Assembly: GCF_963667405.1 (NCBI RefSeq)
Contig: NZ_OY763408.1
Span: 186,001-250,000 of the forward strand
Length of the DNA: 64,000 nucleotides
Origin: an uncultured Sphaerochaeta sp.
Lineage (GTDB): Bacteria > Spirochaetota > Spirochaetia > Sphaerochaetales > Sphaerochaetaceae
Direction: 5' to 3'
Shown: in pieces, positions 35,288-43,706 of the stretch
Layout of the letters: every line of letters starts with the position of its first letter
Numbering within the stretch: position 1 is the stretch's first letter
Notes under the pieces: generated by a model
Databases searched by the model: none
What the model was told of the DNA's origin: nothing
What the model saw: the letters and a program-made list of their open reading frames with translations, nothing else
Position numbers and translations under genes: made by a program

Positions 35288-37219
35288 ATGAGAGACCGAA
35301 CTGCTGAGAATACAATACCCTTGCGATTGATCCCGCTCTTGCTGGTGCTTTGCCTTGTTCTGGCATCCTGCTCGCTTGGCGGTGAGGAGACGGGGTCGTT
35401 GTTGCTCTCCTTTGCACCCGCTTCCAGGGCACTCACATTCTTGCCCGATCTGAATATGCAGATTTCCCGGATCGATCTTACCCTCACCAAGAGCGACAGC
35501 AGCGTACAGATACAGAAGACCAGCACCTATCCGCTCACCGAACCTCTTCTTTTTGAAGCTCTTTCCGCTGGGGTCTGGACCCTTGAGGCAAGTGGCAAGA
35601 ACGCAAGTGGACAGACGATTGCCGAATTGGATGGACAGTCGCTTGCACTCTCGGTAAGCAGGGGAAGGAGCACTACTGCCCAACCGGTACTGGTTCCGCT
35701 CAGTGGTGAGGGTACCCTGCTTCTTACCCTCTCGTTCACCGGAAGTTTGGAGGAGCTGAAAGATCCGAAGGTGGTTGTGCACTTCTACGACCGCAATGAT
35801 CAGGAAGTGGTGATGGACAGCCCTGTTTTTGAGGTGACCTCCACCACGCTCTCGAATCTTCCGTTCATCCTACCTGCAGGCTGGTATCGTGGTATGGTCG
35901 AACTCTACGATGGTGATATCACCCTCCTGGCAAACCTTCGTGACCGGCAGCTCTTCTTTCCCCGTCTGGCCAAGGGAGCGACCACAAGAAGCAACCTCAC
36001 CTTTGCCATGAAGGAGTACCAGGTAGGCGATATCGGGCCTTCCGGCGGCCTCGTGTTCCATGCCTACAGTGCAACAGAGGAAACTGATGCAGTCGGGTCG
36101 AACGATGCCACCATCCATGGTGCGCTTCGTTCGACCATTGCAGGATCCTCGGGGCTCAAGTTCTATGGGACCGGATCCTATATGGAGCTCGGAGAAACCA
36201 TGAACATTGTACCCAATGCACTGGAAGCAAGCATTTATGTCCGCAGCGACCATCCTGATGATGATAGGGTCGGCATCGTGGTGGGCAATTATGAGGGGGG
36301 TGGCGTTACTGCCTCCACCACCGGGTGGGAGGTCTACACCAACGGCAATCCGAGAATCTGGTGGGACGGGGGAACACAGAACTACATCTACCCGTATGAT
36401 GTGCGCCAGGATCGTTGGCTTACCCTCCGTTGGGAGCGTGACCTTGTTGATACTACCATCTATCTCTACGTTGATGAGGGAGACGGAGTCCCCAAGCGTT
36501 TCTCCCCGCAGCTGCTCGGCAGTTCCATAAGCGGGGTCGGCAGGAATGTGAATCTCAATGAGGTTCCCCGAACACTTCGCATCGGAAGCGACTACCCCAA
36601 TACCCGACAGGCCTTCGATGGGTATATTGCCCATGTCAAGATCTACGATGCAACCAAGACCTTGGTTGCCTACTATCCGATGCAGCGCTATCTTGAAGCG
36701 GCTCCGAATGACCTCGTCCTCCTGCAAGGCGGAGTTCCCAGCTGTGACGCGCAGGCAAGCGGGTATGACCAATCTCTGTCCATCTTCCCCTTCGGCTATC
36801 TTCGCGAGGCCTCAGTGGCTGACAGTCTGGCGGCAGGGACCTATCAAAACCTGGGCAGCGGGGAGCTCAATACCGAACGAATTGTCGCATTCGATGCGTA
36901 TGCCCTCCCTCTTGGAGGAGGGCCCTTGACCGGCACTGCTGCACAGCTGTGCGCAGACTTGATCCATCAGGGCGCCGATGACTGGTATCTTCCCTCAAGC
37001 GAGGAACTGAAACTGCTCGATACGGTGCTCCATGCTTCCTACAATCCCCTGAGCACCTTCCTCAACAATGCGTGGTATTGGTCTTCTTCGGAATCCCTGC
37101 AATACCCAGATACCCATGCCTTTGCCCATCAGTTCAAGCCTACTTTTACGGATTCGGTCACCCACTATGAGAAAGGGGAGCAAGCCCTGTTTCGGGTACG
37201 GGCTGTCCGCTCATTCTGA
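35288..37219 (+). CDS. lipoprotein of the four-gene operon, fourth member, with LamG-like and DUF1566-like domains
   Basis: A 643-residue protein from ATG 35288 (TAGGAG 8 bases upstream), lipobox VLASC. N-terminal modules A-C are present (ISRIDLTLTKSD, LSAGVWTLEASGKN, RGRSTTAQPVLVPLSGEG, LPAGWYRGMVELY). A DUF1566-type start (GPSGGLVFHAYS) is interrupted by an inserted ~210-residue concanavalin/LamG-like domain (GLKFYGTGSYMELGE, then DGYIAHVKIYDATKTLVAYYP). The rest of the DUF1566 domain follows (DDWYLPSSEELKLL, WYWSSSES, FRVRAVRSF). LamG-type domains bind glycans or proteins, so this member may contact polysaccharide. Last gene of the operon. Confidence 0.87.
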   Translation: MRDRTAENTIPLRLIPLLLVLCLVLASCSLGGEETGSLLLSFAPASRALTFLPDLNMQISRIDLTLTKSDSSVQIQKTSTYPLTEPLLFEALSAGVWTLEASGKNASGQTIAELDGQSLALSVSRGRSTTAQPVLVPLSGEGTLLLTLSFTGSLEELKDPKVVVHFYDRNDQEVVMDSPVFEVTSTTLSNLPFILPAGWYRGMVELYDGDITLLANLRDRQLFFPRLAKGATTRSNLTFAMKEYQVGDIGPSGGLVFHAYSATEETDAVGSNDATIHGALRSTIAGSSGLKFYGTGSYMELGETMNIVPNALEASIYVRSDHPDDDRVGIVVGNYEGGGVTASTTGWEVYTNGNPRIWWDGGTQNYIYPYDVRQDRWLTLRWERDLVDTTIYLYVDEGDGVPKRFSPQLLGSSISGVGRNVNLNEVPRTLRIGSDYPNTRQAFDGYIAHVKIYDATKTLVAYYPMQRYLEAAPNDLVLLQGGVPSCDAQASGYDQSLSIFPFGYLREASVADSLAAGTYQNLGSGELNTERIVAFDAYALPLGGGPLTGTAAQLCADLIHQGADDWYLPSSEELKLLDTVLHASYNPLSTFLNNAWYWSSSESLQYPDTHAFAHQFKPTFTDSVTHYEKGEQALFRVRAVRSF

Positions 37220-37261
37220 ACAGGCTTGTACTTGGAGAAAAAACGATGCACACTCTCTGCC

Positions 37262-37720
37262 ATGGAAGTACAAGCAATGGTTGGGGTGAGAAGATTGGAG
37301 GTTGCAGAACTCTCCAGAGCCAAGCGTCTCTTTGTCGAGGTTTTCCAAGAGGCTCCTTGGCGTGACAGGTGGACGGAAGAGCAGTTGGACCTCTATTTCG
37401 GAGACCTGATGGATGGCAACAGTTCCCTCTGCCTTGCTTTGTATGCAGAAGAGAAGCTCATTGGGCTGTGCATGGGACGCGTCTATCACTGGTACGAGGG
37501 TACCGAGTATGACATCCGCGAGTTCTGCATTGCCAAGGTTTGGCAGGGAAAGGGAATGGGCAGGCAGTTTCTTGATCTGGCAGGTTCTGAGGTTGCCAAG
37601 CTCGGGGTGCACATGCTGACGCTTTCCACCTTGGCTGAGACTTCTGCGTATGAGTTCTATCAGCATGTGGGGTTCTCGGTGCACAAGGATGCCCGATTTC
37701 TCCATAAGCGGCTTGGCTAG
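37262..37720 (+). CDS. GNAT-family N-acetyltransferase
   Basis: A ~152-residue single-domain GNAT protein. The acetyl-CoA region is REFCIAKVWQGKGMGRQFL and the C-terminal motif is AYEFYQHVGF. The start is uncertain: ATG 37262 is chosen, but none of the candidate starts (TTG 37226, ATG 37262, ATG 37277) has a good ribosome site. A weak promoter-like pair (TTGTAC, 17 bases, CACACT) ends 7 bases before ATG 37262, as at other possibly leaderless genes here. Substrate unknown. Confidence 0.82.
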   Translation: MEVQAMVGVRRLEVAELSRAKRLFVEVFQEAPWRDRWTEEQLDLYFGDLMDGNSSLCLALYAEEKLIGLCMGRVYHWYEGTEYDIREFCIAKVWQGKGMGRQFLDLAGSEVAKLGVHMLTLSTLAETSAYEFYQHVGFSVHKDARFLHKRLG

Positions 37721-37729
37721 GAGGGAGAG

Positions 37730-38071
37730 ATGGCAACCACGGTGGAGTTCATTGAGTTTGTGTGCAGCCAGATTGATACAACCTATCAGGTCCGGTATCG
37801 CAAGATGTTCGGCGAATATATGGTGTATGCGAACAACAAGCCGATTCTCCTTGTCTGTGACAACACTGTCTACGTCAAGATGCTTGGTGAGCTGTCCGGC
37901 CTGCTGGCTGAGGCGGAAAAGGGCTTTCCCTATCAGGGGGCGCGGGAGCACTACATCCTGGATGCTGAGGACCGGGAGTTGTGCAACGAAGTGGTCCAGA
38001 TTCTGGAGCTGCTCACCCCCGTTCCGGTCAAGAAAGCGAGAAAGCGGAAAAAGACGGTAGGAGAAACCTAG
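37730..38071 (+). CDS. TfoX N-terminal-domain protein
   Basis: A 113-residue protein matching the N-terminal domain of TfoX/Sxy (RKMFGEYMVYANNKPILLVCDNTVY, split as KMFGEYMVYANN and ILLVCDNTVYVK), ending in a Lys/Arg-rich tail (KKARKRKKT). In gamma-proteobacteria TfoX/Sxy activates competence genes with CRP; stand-alone N-terminal-domain proteins in other phyla have no assigned role. No competence gene is nearby. GGAGGGAG precedes the ATG. It lies 9 bases after the GNAT gene. Confidence 0.87.
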   Translation: MATTVEFIEFVCSQIDTTYQVRYRKMFGEYMVYANNKPILLVCDNTVYVKMLGELSGLLAEAEKGFPYQGAREHYILDAEDRELCNEVVQILELLTPVPVKKARKRKKTVGET

Positions 38072-38092
38072 GCTGCGGGGTATACTCAGCAC

Positions 38093-38842
38093 ATGAACAG
38101 CTATCGCTATGAGACTCATCTGCATACCAAGGAGGCAAGCGCCTGCTCGGTCAGCAGTGCCGTAGACCTGGTGCATGCCTATCAGCAGGCAGGGTATGCC
38201 GGCATCATCATCACCGACCACTTCTATCACGGCAACACTGCTGTCGACCGTCGTCTTCCTTGGAAGGAGTGGGTCCGTAGGTTTTGCCTTGGTTTCGAAA
38301 CAGCCGAGGCAGAAGGAAAGAAGATCGGCCTGTCCGTCTTCTTCGGCTGGGAGATCAACTTCAGTGGGGATGAGTATCTCATCTATGGGCTGGACAAGGC
38401 ATGGCTGCTTGCCCACCCGCAGGTGATCACCTACGACCATCAGACACTCTTTGCAGAGGTGAACAGGGCCGGAGGCCTGATGGTCCAGGCCCACCCCTTC
38501 CGTGAGCGTTACTACCTGTCGGAAATTCATCTCCACCCCGCTGTGGTGCATGCTGTTGAGGTGGTCAATGCAGAGAATGACGAGGAGTTTGACCGAAAGG
38601 CTTTTTCCTACGCACAACGCTATGGTTTGTCAATGACCGGCGGCAGCGATCTCCACGATGTGGTGAAGGTGGGAAGCAGCAGCCTGGGCATGGACTTTGC
38701 CTATCCGCTCTCCTCCCTCTCCGACTTCATTGCAGCGGTCAAGGAAGGCAAGGGCTATTCGCTCGCCGGCTCTGCGGCAAGAATGCAAGAGCCGAGGAGC
38801 GAACAGACTACGTTGCGGGTGCATCTGCACCCCGTCGGCTAG
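38093..38842 (+). CDS. PHP-domain metal-dependent phosphoesterase
   Basis: A 249-residue PHP (polymerase and histidinol phosphatase) domain protein. The metal motifs are YETHLHTKEAS (HxH), IIITDHFYHGN, QAHPFRERYY and MTGGSDLHD. Relatives dephosphorylate small molecules or degrade nucleotides (histidinol phosphate, 5'-nucleotides, 3',5'-bisphosphates); which one is unclear. There is no Shine-Dalgarno; TATACT (38081-38086) lies exactly 6 bases before the ATG, suggesting a leaderless message. Its TAG stop shares CTAG with the convergent gene. Confidence 0.87.
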   Translation: MNSYRYETHLHTKEASACSVSSAVDLVHAYQQAGYAGIIITDHFYHGNTAVDRRLPWKEWVRRFCLGFETAEAEGKKIGLSVFFGWEINFSGDEYLIYGLDKAWLLAHPQVITYDHQTLFAEVNRAGGLMVQAHPFRERYYLSEIHLHPAVVHAVEVVNAENDEEFDRKAFSYAQRYGLSMTGGSDLHDVVKVGSSSLGMDFAYPLSSLSDFIAAVKEGKGYSLAGSAARMQEPRSEQTTLRVHLHPVG

Positions 38843-39414
38843 TCGAGCACCGCTCGGAAGCTGACACTGCTGTAGTGTGAGGAGAGCGCATCCTTGCCCA
38901 AGCCAAGTATGGCTTCATGCGGATTGTAGCGGTACCCGCTGAGCAGGATGATCTGGAACGAATCAAAGAAGTTCAGCTCAAATCCACTGGCAATGCTGCT
39001 GGAGAAATAGGTGGTGATATTCGGGGCGGCATCCTCCGTCTCCTGCGATGCCAGGGCAAGATGTCCTGCCGAAACCTGCATCATGGGGTTGAACGTTGCA
39101 TCGTCGAAGAGGGTGAGAGAAACCCTGAAACCGCTTTGGACGGCCAGGGCATGCACCGAATCGGTATCACTCTCCTCAAAAGGTGCATACGGAAAGCCAG
39201 AGAGCGGCTGGGCGGATACGTAGGCCTCTGCATTGATTCTCGAGCCCAGCGGGGTTCCCAAGGCGAGTTCCAGATACGGGGCTTCCTTCCCCTCGATCTT
39301 CGTATCACCCGAACCGAAGGCAAGATAGGGCTGCCATTCGACGGCAGCACTGAGAGGGAAGAGTGCAAGGCACACAAGGATGACCAGAAACAGTGTTTTT
39401 GAAGTGAAGCGCAT
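38839..39414 (-). CDS. small exported beta-barrel-like envelope protein
   Basis: A 191-residue protein with a clear signal peptide (TLFLVILVCLALFPLSAA) and alternating hydrophobic/polar strands ending in an aromatic-type pattern (YSSVSFRAVLD), as in small outer-membrane barrels. Stretches such as QPYLAFGSG and FQIILLSGYRYNP look like amphipathic beta-strands. No family recognised. TAGGA lies upstream of the ATG. The stop codon shares CTAG with the convergent PHP gene. Confidence 0.72.
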   Translation of the reverse strand: MRFTSKTLFLVILVCLALFPLSAAVEWQPYLAFGSGDTKIEGKEAPYLELALGTPLGSRINAEAYVSAQPLSGFPYAPFEESDTDSVHALAVQSGFRVSLTLFDDATFNPMMQVSAGHLALASQETEDAAPNITTYFSSSIASGFELNFFDSFQIILLSGYRYNPHEAILGLGKDALSSHYSSVSFRAVLD

Positions 39415-39430
39415 ACTGAGTTCCTATGGA

Positions 39431-39465
39431 AAAGAGATTGGATGATGAATACTCATCGTCTCTTT
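39431..39465 (-). terminator. possible terminator of the second diguanylate cyclase gene
   Basis: An imperfect hairpin around the 8-base arms GATGATGA/TCATCGTC (one mismatch, ATAC loop), flanked by AAAGAGA and TCTCTTT. On the minus strand it ends in a T-rich stretch, 118 bases after the cyclase stop and just before the barrel-protein start. The flanking and inner arms cannot fully pair at once, so this is weak. Confidence 0.3.
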
Positions 39466-39582
39466 CCATGCAGGAAGATTGCCAAGTATGGGAATGGAGC
39501 AAAAATACACTACAAATCGCAAAACTTGGGAAGTCTGGAGACTTCTTGATGGTTTTATTCCCACTGAATGGGATTCGTACCA

Positions 39583-40743
39583 TCAATGATGGGCAAGACG
39601 GGTCCGGATGCGTTTCTGCTCATAGAGATCCTTGTCTGCCAGATTGATCAGGGTCTCTGCCGTAATGCCGGGAATCCATTCCGCCATACCAATGCTTGCG
39701 GAGATCTTCTCTGACTTGAGCGAGAGGATCTCAAGTCCAGCCAACTGCTTGTGCAAGTCAGTTTTGATCTGCTCGGCCATGCTGAGCGTTGTTGCGGGGA
39801 GGATGAGGGCAAATTCATCACCGCCAATGCGGTAACAACTGCGATTCTTTTCCGAGACATTCAAAAGGATTCTGCCGATGTTTTTCAGCACCACATCACC
39901 GACGGGGTGCCCGTAGGTGTCGTTGATGGACTTGAAGTAGTCTATATCGAGCATGCACAGGACAAAGTGCTGGTTGCGTTTGCGTGCGTCTCCCAACTCC
40001 AGGTGGAGGGAGCGGTTGAAAGCTCGCTTGTTGCCCAGTCCTGTCAGATCATCCAAGCCTGAACGTTGGTGAATCGTGAGAATTGCTGTATAGAGACCGA
40101 CGGTGAGCACAATCGTGAAGATGGCAAAGCTTATGTTGAGTATCCAGGCCACTTTCCTGGTCAGATGGCTGAAGTGATCCTGCGAGTAATCGACACCGAC
40201 CAGGCCGACAACACTCTGGTCACGCCCGTCGATGATGGGAGCGTAGGCTGAGAGGTACACCCCCCATTCAGGATCATCCATCAGATCCGTTACGGAGAGT
40301 TCCCCTTGCTGGAATGTGTACAGCTCTTGGCCGTCCATGCTGTCATGGCTGCCAAAGGGAGAGAAGAGCATGCTGCCAGGCTCCTCTCCATCCAGGACGA
40401 ATGCACTGGTCTGGTCATCCAGATACTTGCTGGTGTAGATGAAGGTGGCGTCATTGCGTTCCTTGATGGTTCGCATCAGGCTGGAATACTGCACATAGCT
40501 CTGATGCAGCTCACTTCCTTCCTCCAGCTCCGTCGCTTCCGACAGCGGCCGGTAGCGCTCGATGTCAGAGGAGAGGAAGGCGGCTATGGTATGGGCACTG
40601 TTGATGGCATTGTTCTGTGTTTCCTGAAGCAGGATGGTCTTGGTCTGCTGATAGATGTAGTAGATGGGCACAGAGACGCCCGCACCTACCAGAAGCAGCA
40701 GGAAAAGAAAGAGATACCGTTTCCAAGCTTTGGAATAGAACAT
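39583..40743 (-). CDS. membrane diguanylate cyclase (GGDEF), paralogue, no RxxD I-site
   Basis: A 386-residue protein with the same plan as the cyclase at 24595: membrane helix (~11-32), periplasmic sensor with FIYTSKYLDDQTSAFVLDGE and LFSPFGSHDSM, second helix, and GGDEF domain (YRIGGDEFALIL; metal Asp in MLDIDYFKSINDTYGHPVGD). All catalytic residues are present, so it should make c-di-GMP. As in its paralogue, R-x-x-D is absent before GGDEF. GGAGAAG precedes the ATG. The conserved sensor region suggests both respond to related signals. Confidence 0.93.
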   Translation of the reverse strand: MFYSKAWKRYLFLFLLLLVGAGVSVPIYYIYQQTKTILLQETQNNAINSAHTIAAFLSSDIERYRPLSEATELEEGSELHQSYVQYSSLMRTIKERNDATFIYTSKYLDDQTSAFVLDGEEPGSMLFSPFGSHDSMDGQELYTFQQGELSVTDLMDDPEWGVYLSAYAPIIDGRDQSVVGLVGVDYSQDHFSHLTRKVAWILNISFAIFTIVLTVGLYTAILTIHQRSGLDDLTGLGNKRAFNRSLHLELGDARKRNQHFVLCMLDIDYFKSINDTYGHPVGDVVLKNIGRILLNVSEKNRSCYRIGGDEFALILPATTLSMAEQIKTDLHKQLAGLEILSLKSEKISASIGMAEWIPGITAETLINLADKDLYEQKRIRTRLAHH

Positions 40744-41031
40744 GCATTCTTCTCCATACGGCGTACAAGGTAGGGGAGAAGTATTGGAAATCAGTGACTT
40801 TCCCCATTACGCAGTTATAACGCAAGCCCGAGTATTTGTCATTAGCAGCATGGGTTAACTTTGCAATTTGCTTACTGGAAATGGGTGTAAAAGTAGGGAA
40901 GAAGCTGATACGTATGCATCGCTTCGGTGCCAGTTTTCTCTCATGTTCTCTTTTGGGATGTTTTTTGTTGACAAAGGGGGGTTTGGGAAAGCAAGAATAT
41001 GCAGGATACCTAACAACAAGGAAGGATACGT

Positions 41032-41673
41032 ATGAAACATGTGCTGCGTGCATTGGGTTTGCTGGCTCTGATGATGGTTCTCTGTGTTGGATGCGATATG
41101 AGCATGACTGAATTGGCACTTTCCCGCAGTGCGGTGCAGACTGAGGAACTCTCCTCCAGGGCTGCAAAACAGAACGGGCCTACCCAGTTCACCGCAGTGG
41201 TGAATCTCTATCAGGACTATACGAGCGTCGTAACTGAGCACAAGGGCGACAGCGACCACTACAAGACGGTTGAAGAGACCCTCTACAGTTTCCCGTATGA
41301 GTCCTTTGGTGGTGTCATTGAGTCGGATTGGGACCTCCTGGACGGCAAGTTTGTCATCATGAACAACGTCACCAACTACAACCTTGACCAGGAGACTGCA
41401 GCCATCTCCGGGTCCAACCACAGTGTCATCCAGATTGTGGATGAGCAGAGGCAGGTGGTGGCAACATTGCAGGCGAATGGGACGATCGACGGCTCACTGC
41501 TTGGAGCCGAGATTGCAATGAACTGGGTGCTCAAGGACGCTGCCGACAAGAAACTCCATGCCAACGGCAAGGTGGCGGGCATCTTTACCTGGGCCGACTT
41601 CGATTATGAGACGATGGGTCTTTCCTACATTCTGCCCAACGGTACGTTCACCCTTACCGGATCCTACAAGTAA
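41032..41673 (+). CDS. predicted lipoprotein of unknown function
   Basis: A 213-residue protein with signal peptide and lipobox VLCVGC. The mature part begins with a low-complexity Ser/Ala/Glu linker and continues with beta-rich sequence (TQFTAVVNLYQDYTSVV, then FVIMNNVTNYNLDQETAAISG) reminiscent of a small lipocalin- or YceI-like barrel, but I cannot assign a family. AAGGAAGG lies 6 bases before the ATG. A hairpin follows the gene, so it is monocistronic. Confidence 0.82.
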   Translation: MKHVLRALGLLALMMVLCVGCDMSMTELALSRSAVQTEELSSRAAKQNGPTQFTAVVNLYQDYTSVVTEHKGDSDHYKTVEETLYSFPYESFGGVIESDWDLLDGKFVIMNNVTNYNLDQETAAISGSNHSVIQIVDEQRQVVATLQANGTIDGSLLGAEIAMNWVLKDAADKKLHANGKVAGIFTWADFDYETMGLSYILPNGTFTLTGSYK

Positions 41674-41696
41674 GGAACCTGACACACTGCTCTGTG

Positions 41697-41728
41697 CACC
41701 CTCTCTCCCAGGTTTGGGAAAGAGGGTG
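41697..41728 (+). terminator. probable terminator after the lipoprotein gene
   Basis: CACCCTCT (41697-41704) pairs with AGAGGGTG (41721-41728), and TCCCA/TGGGA extends the stem inward around a short loop. A weak T-run (TTGT) follows. It lies 24 bases after the stop codon. Confidence 0.6.
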
Positions 41729-41825
41729 TTGTCATGCCATCATGGTCCCGGATTTGCGCATAATCTGAAGAATTTGGCTTTGCGCCGCGTCGCCTATGGC
41801 CTATCATGAGAGCAAGGAGTGGCCT

Positions 41826-43139
41826 ATGCATATCGTGTTGTTGTCCGGTGGTTCGGGGAAACGGCTCTGGCCGTTGTCGAATGAGGTGCGTTCCAAACAG
41901 TTCATCAAGCTCTTCAGGCGTGAGGATGGCAGCTTGGAGTCGATGCTCCAGCGTGTCCATCGCCAGATCAGGAGTGTAGACCGCAATGCAACCATCACCA
42001 TCGCCACCTCCAAGACGCAGGTGTCTGCCATCCACAACCAGATCGGTAGGGATGTCGGCATTTCGGTTGAACCGTGTCGGCGCGATACCTTCCCGGCCAT
42101 AGCCTTGGCTGCAGCCTACATGAGTGATGTGCAAAAGGTGGGACGGGATGAAGCGGTGGTGGTCTGCCCCGTCGACCCCTTTGTGGACGACTCCTACTTC
42201 TCCATGCTCGATCGGGTCGGAGAGGAGGCAGCGAAAGGGCGTGCGAATCTGGTGCTGCTCGGCATTGAGCCGACCTATCCCAGTGAGAAGTACGGCTATA
42301 TCATTCCCCAGACCCAGGATCCTGTCAGTAAGGTTGCCATGTTCAAGGAGAAACCCGATGTCGAGACAGCCAAGGGCTACCTTGCCGAAGGTGCACTCTG
42401 GAACGCCGGGGTGTTTGCCTTCCGTCTGGGCTATCTGCTGGACAAGGCCCACGAGCTCATTGAGTTCTCCGACTACCATGACCTGTATGCCAAGTATGAG
42501 ACCCTGAGGAAGATCAGCTTCGACTATGCCGTGGTGGAGGGTGAGACTGCCATTGAGGTGATGCGCTATGAGGGGACCTGGAAGGATCTGGGAACCTGGA
42601 ACACGCTCTCCGAAGCGATGAGTGAGCCCATCGTCGGGCAGGGTAGGATGGATGGGAGCTGTGAGGGTGTCCACATCATCAACGAGCTCGACATCCCCAT
42701 CCTGGCCATGGGCCTGAAGGATGTCATCATCGGTGCCAGTGCCGAAGGAATCCTCGTCTCGGAACGGGAGAAGTCGAGTGCCATCAAGCAGTATGTTGAG
42801 CAGATGGACCGGCCGATCATGTTTGCTGAGAAGTCCTGGGGCAGCTACCGCATCCTCGATGCAGGCGAACAGAGCCTGACGGTCAAAGTGGTGCTCAATG
42901 CCGGGCAGAGGATGCAGTATCACAGCCACCAACGGCGGGATGAGGTCTGGACGATCATCAGTGGAACGGGTGAGGTGATCGTCGACGGAAACCGAACATC
43001 AGTTGGGTGTGGGGATGTAATCCTGCTCAAGGCAGGAGTTCGCCATACCATCCTGGCCGAAACGGAGCTGCAGGTGATCGAAGTGCAGAGCGGAAAGGAT
43101 ATCAGCGTACGGGACAAGACCAAGCATCCGTTCCCCTAG
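41826..43139 (+). CDS. manC: mannose-1-phosphate guanylyltransferase with C-terminal cupin domain
   Basis: A 437-residue protein from ATG 41826 (AAGGAG 6 bases upstream). The nucleotidyltransferase domain has the signature LLSGGSGKRLWPLSNEVRSK near the N-terminus, FKEKPDVETA and GALWNAGVFAFR. A C-terminal cupin domain (~345-437; KSWGSYRILDAGEQSLTVK, QRMQYHSHQRRDE) is the type II mannose-6-phosphate isomerase-like part. It makes GDP-mannose from GTP and mannose 1-phosphate, possibly also isomerising fructose 6-phosphate. It supplies mannose (or derived fucose/rhamnose) to the polysaccharide locus that follows. The stop shares CTAG with the convergent gene. Confidence 0.93.
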   Translation: MHIVLLSGGSGKRLWPLSNEVRSKQFIKLFRREDGSLESMLQRVHRQIRSVDRNATITIATSKTQVSAIHNQIGRDVGISVEPCRRDTFPAIALAAAYMSDVQKVGRDEAVVVCPVDPFVDDSYFSMLDRVGEEAAKGRANLVLLGIEPTYPSEKYGYIIPQTQDPVSKVAMFKEKPDVETAKGYLAEGALWNAGVFAFRLGYLLDKAHELIEFSDYHDLYAKYETLRKISFDYAVVEGETAIEVMRYEGTWKDLGTWNTLSEAMSEPIVGQGRMDGSCEGVHIINELDIPILAMGLKDVIIGASAEGILVSEREKSSAIKQYVEQMDRPIMFAEKSWGSYRILDAGEQSLTVKVVLNAGQRMQYHSHQRRDEVWTIISGTGEVIVDGNRTSVGCGDVILLKAGVRHTILAETELQVIEVQSGKDISVRDKTKHPFP

Positions 43140-43705
43140 AAGGCGCGGACTGCCCGGACGGCCAACAACTCCGACGTTTCCACCCGGCCTTGCACCCCGG
43201 TGAAAAATCCCTGTGCCCATGCACGGTCCTCATCGTAGGATGAGGAACTCCAGTATGCATACCCTTCTCCCCGGAAGGTCTCTTTCCCGGTTCTTGCAAG
43301 GTTGGTGAACAGGAGCGACAGCTCATCCTTGGAAGGCAGGAACCAGTCGTCGTATCCCTTTACCGTCAGCTCGGCACAGACGTTGGGAGCCGAACCCGAG
43401 TCCGTCGGGTCCGTTTCGAAGAGCATTTCGGTATTGGTCTTCCCGCTTCCTATGCTTGTATCGGTCTTCGCTGCTTCGCTCCCCTTGCCCCAGGAAGCCA
43501 AAACCTCGGTTCGTGCAGGAGCCGCTTCCAGATACCTCCATCCATCCGATGCTTCCCCCTTGTCAAAAAAGACCAGGCCCCCGGCGGGACCGAAGTCTCC
43601 CACCTGGTAGGAGACGGGCTGGGATGATGCGGTGGTGGTGCATCCGCTGGCAAGCAGAAGTCCCAAGAAGAGCAGTGTACAGAGATTGAAGATAGTCCTT
43701 TTCAT
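43136..43705 (-). CDS. DUF1566-type lipoprotein
   Basis: A 189-residue protein with lipobox LLASGC and one DUF1566-like domain: FGPAGGLVFFDKG, DGWRYLEAAP, YDDWFLPSKDELSLL, YWSSSSYDED and the closing LAVRAVRAF. It is effectively the C-terminal domain of the lipoproteins at 33783 and 35288 as a stand-alone protein. It begins one base after the stop of the degenerate GGDEF gene, with GAGGAG upstream, so the two are co-transcribed. A surface role near the exopolysaccharide machinery is possible but unproved. Confidence 0.87.
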   Translation of the reverse strand: MKRTIFNLCTLLFLGLLLASGCTTTASSQPVSYQVGDFGPAGGLVFFDKGEASDGWRYLEAAPARTEVLASWGKGSEAAKTDTSIGSGKTNTEMLFETDPTDSGSAPNVCAELTVKGYDDWFLPSKDELSLLFTNLARTGKETFRGEGYAYWSSSSYDEDRAWAQGFFTGVQGRVETSELLAVRAVRAF

Positions 43706-43706
43706 G

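Noticed and set aside
41826..43139. Alternative start at 41796 for the mannose-1-phosphate guanylyltransferase
   Set aside because: The ten added residues do not match the family and AAGGAG is correctly spaced from ATG 41826.
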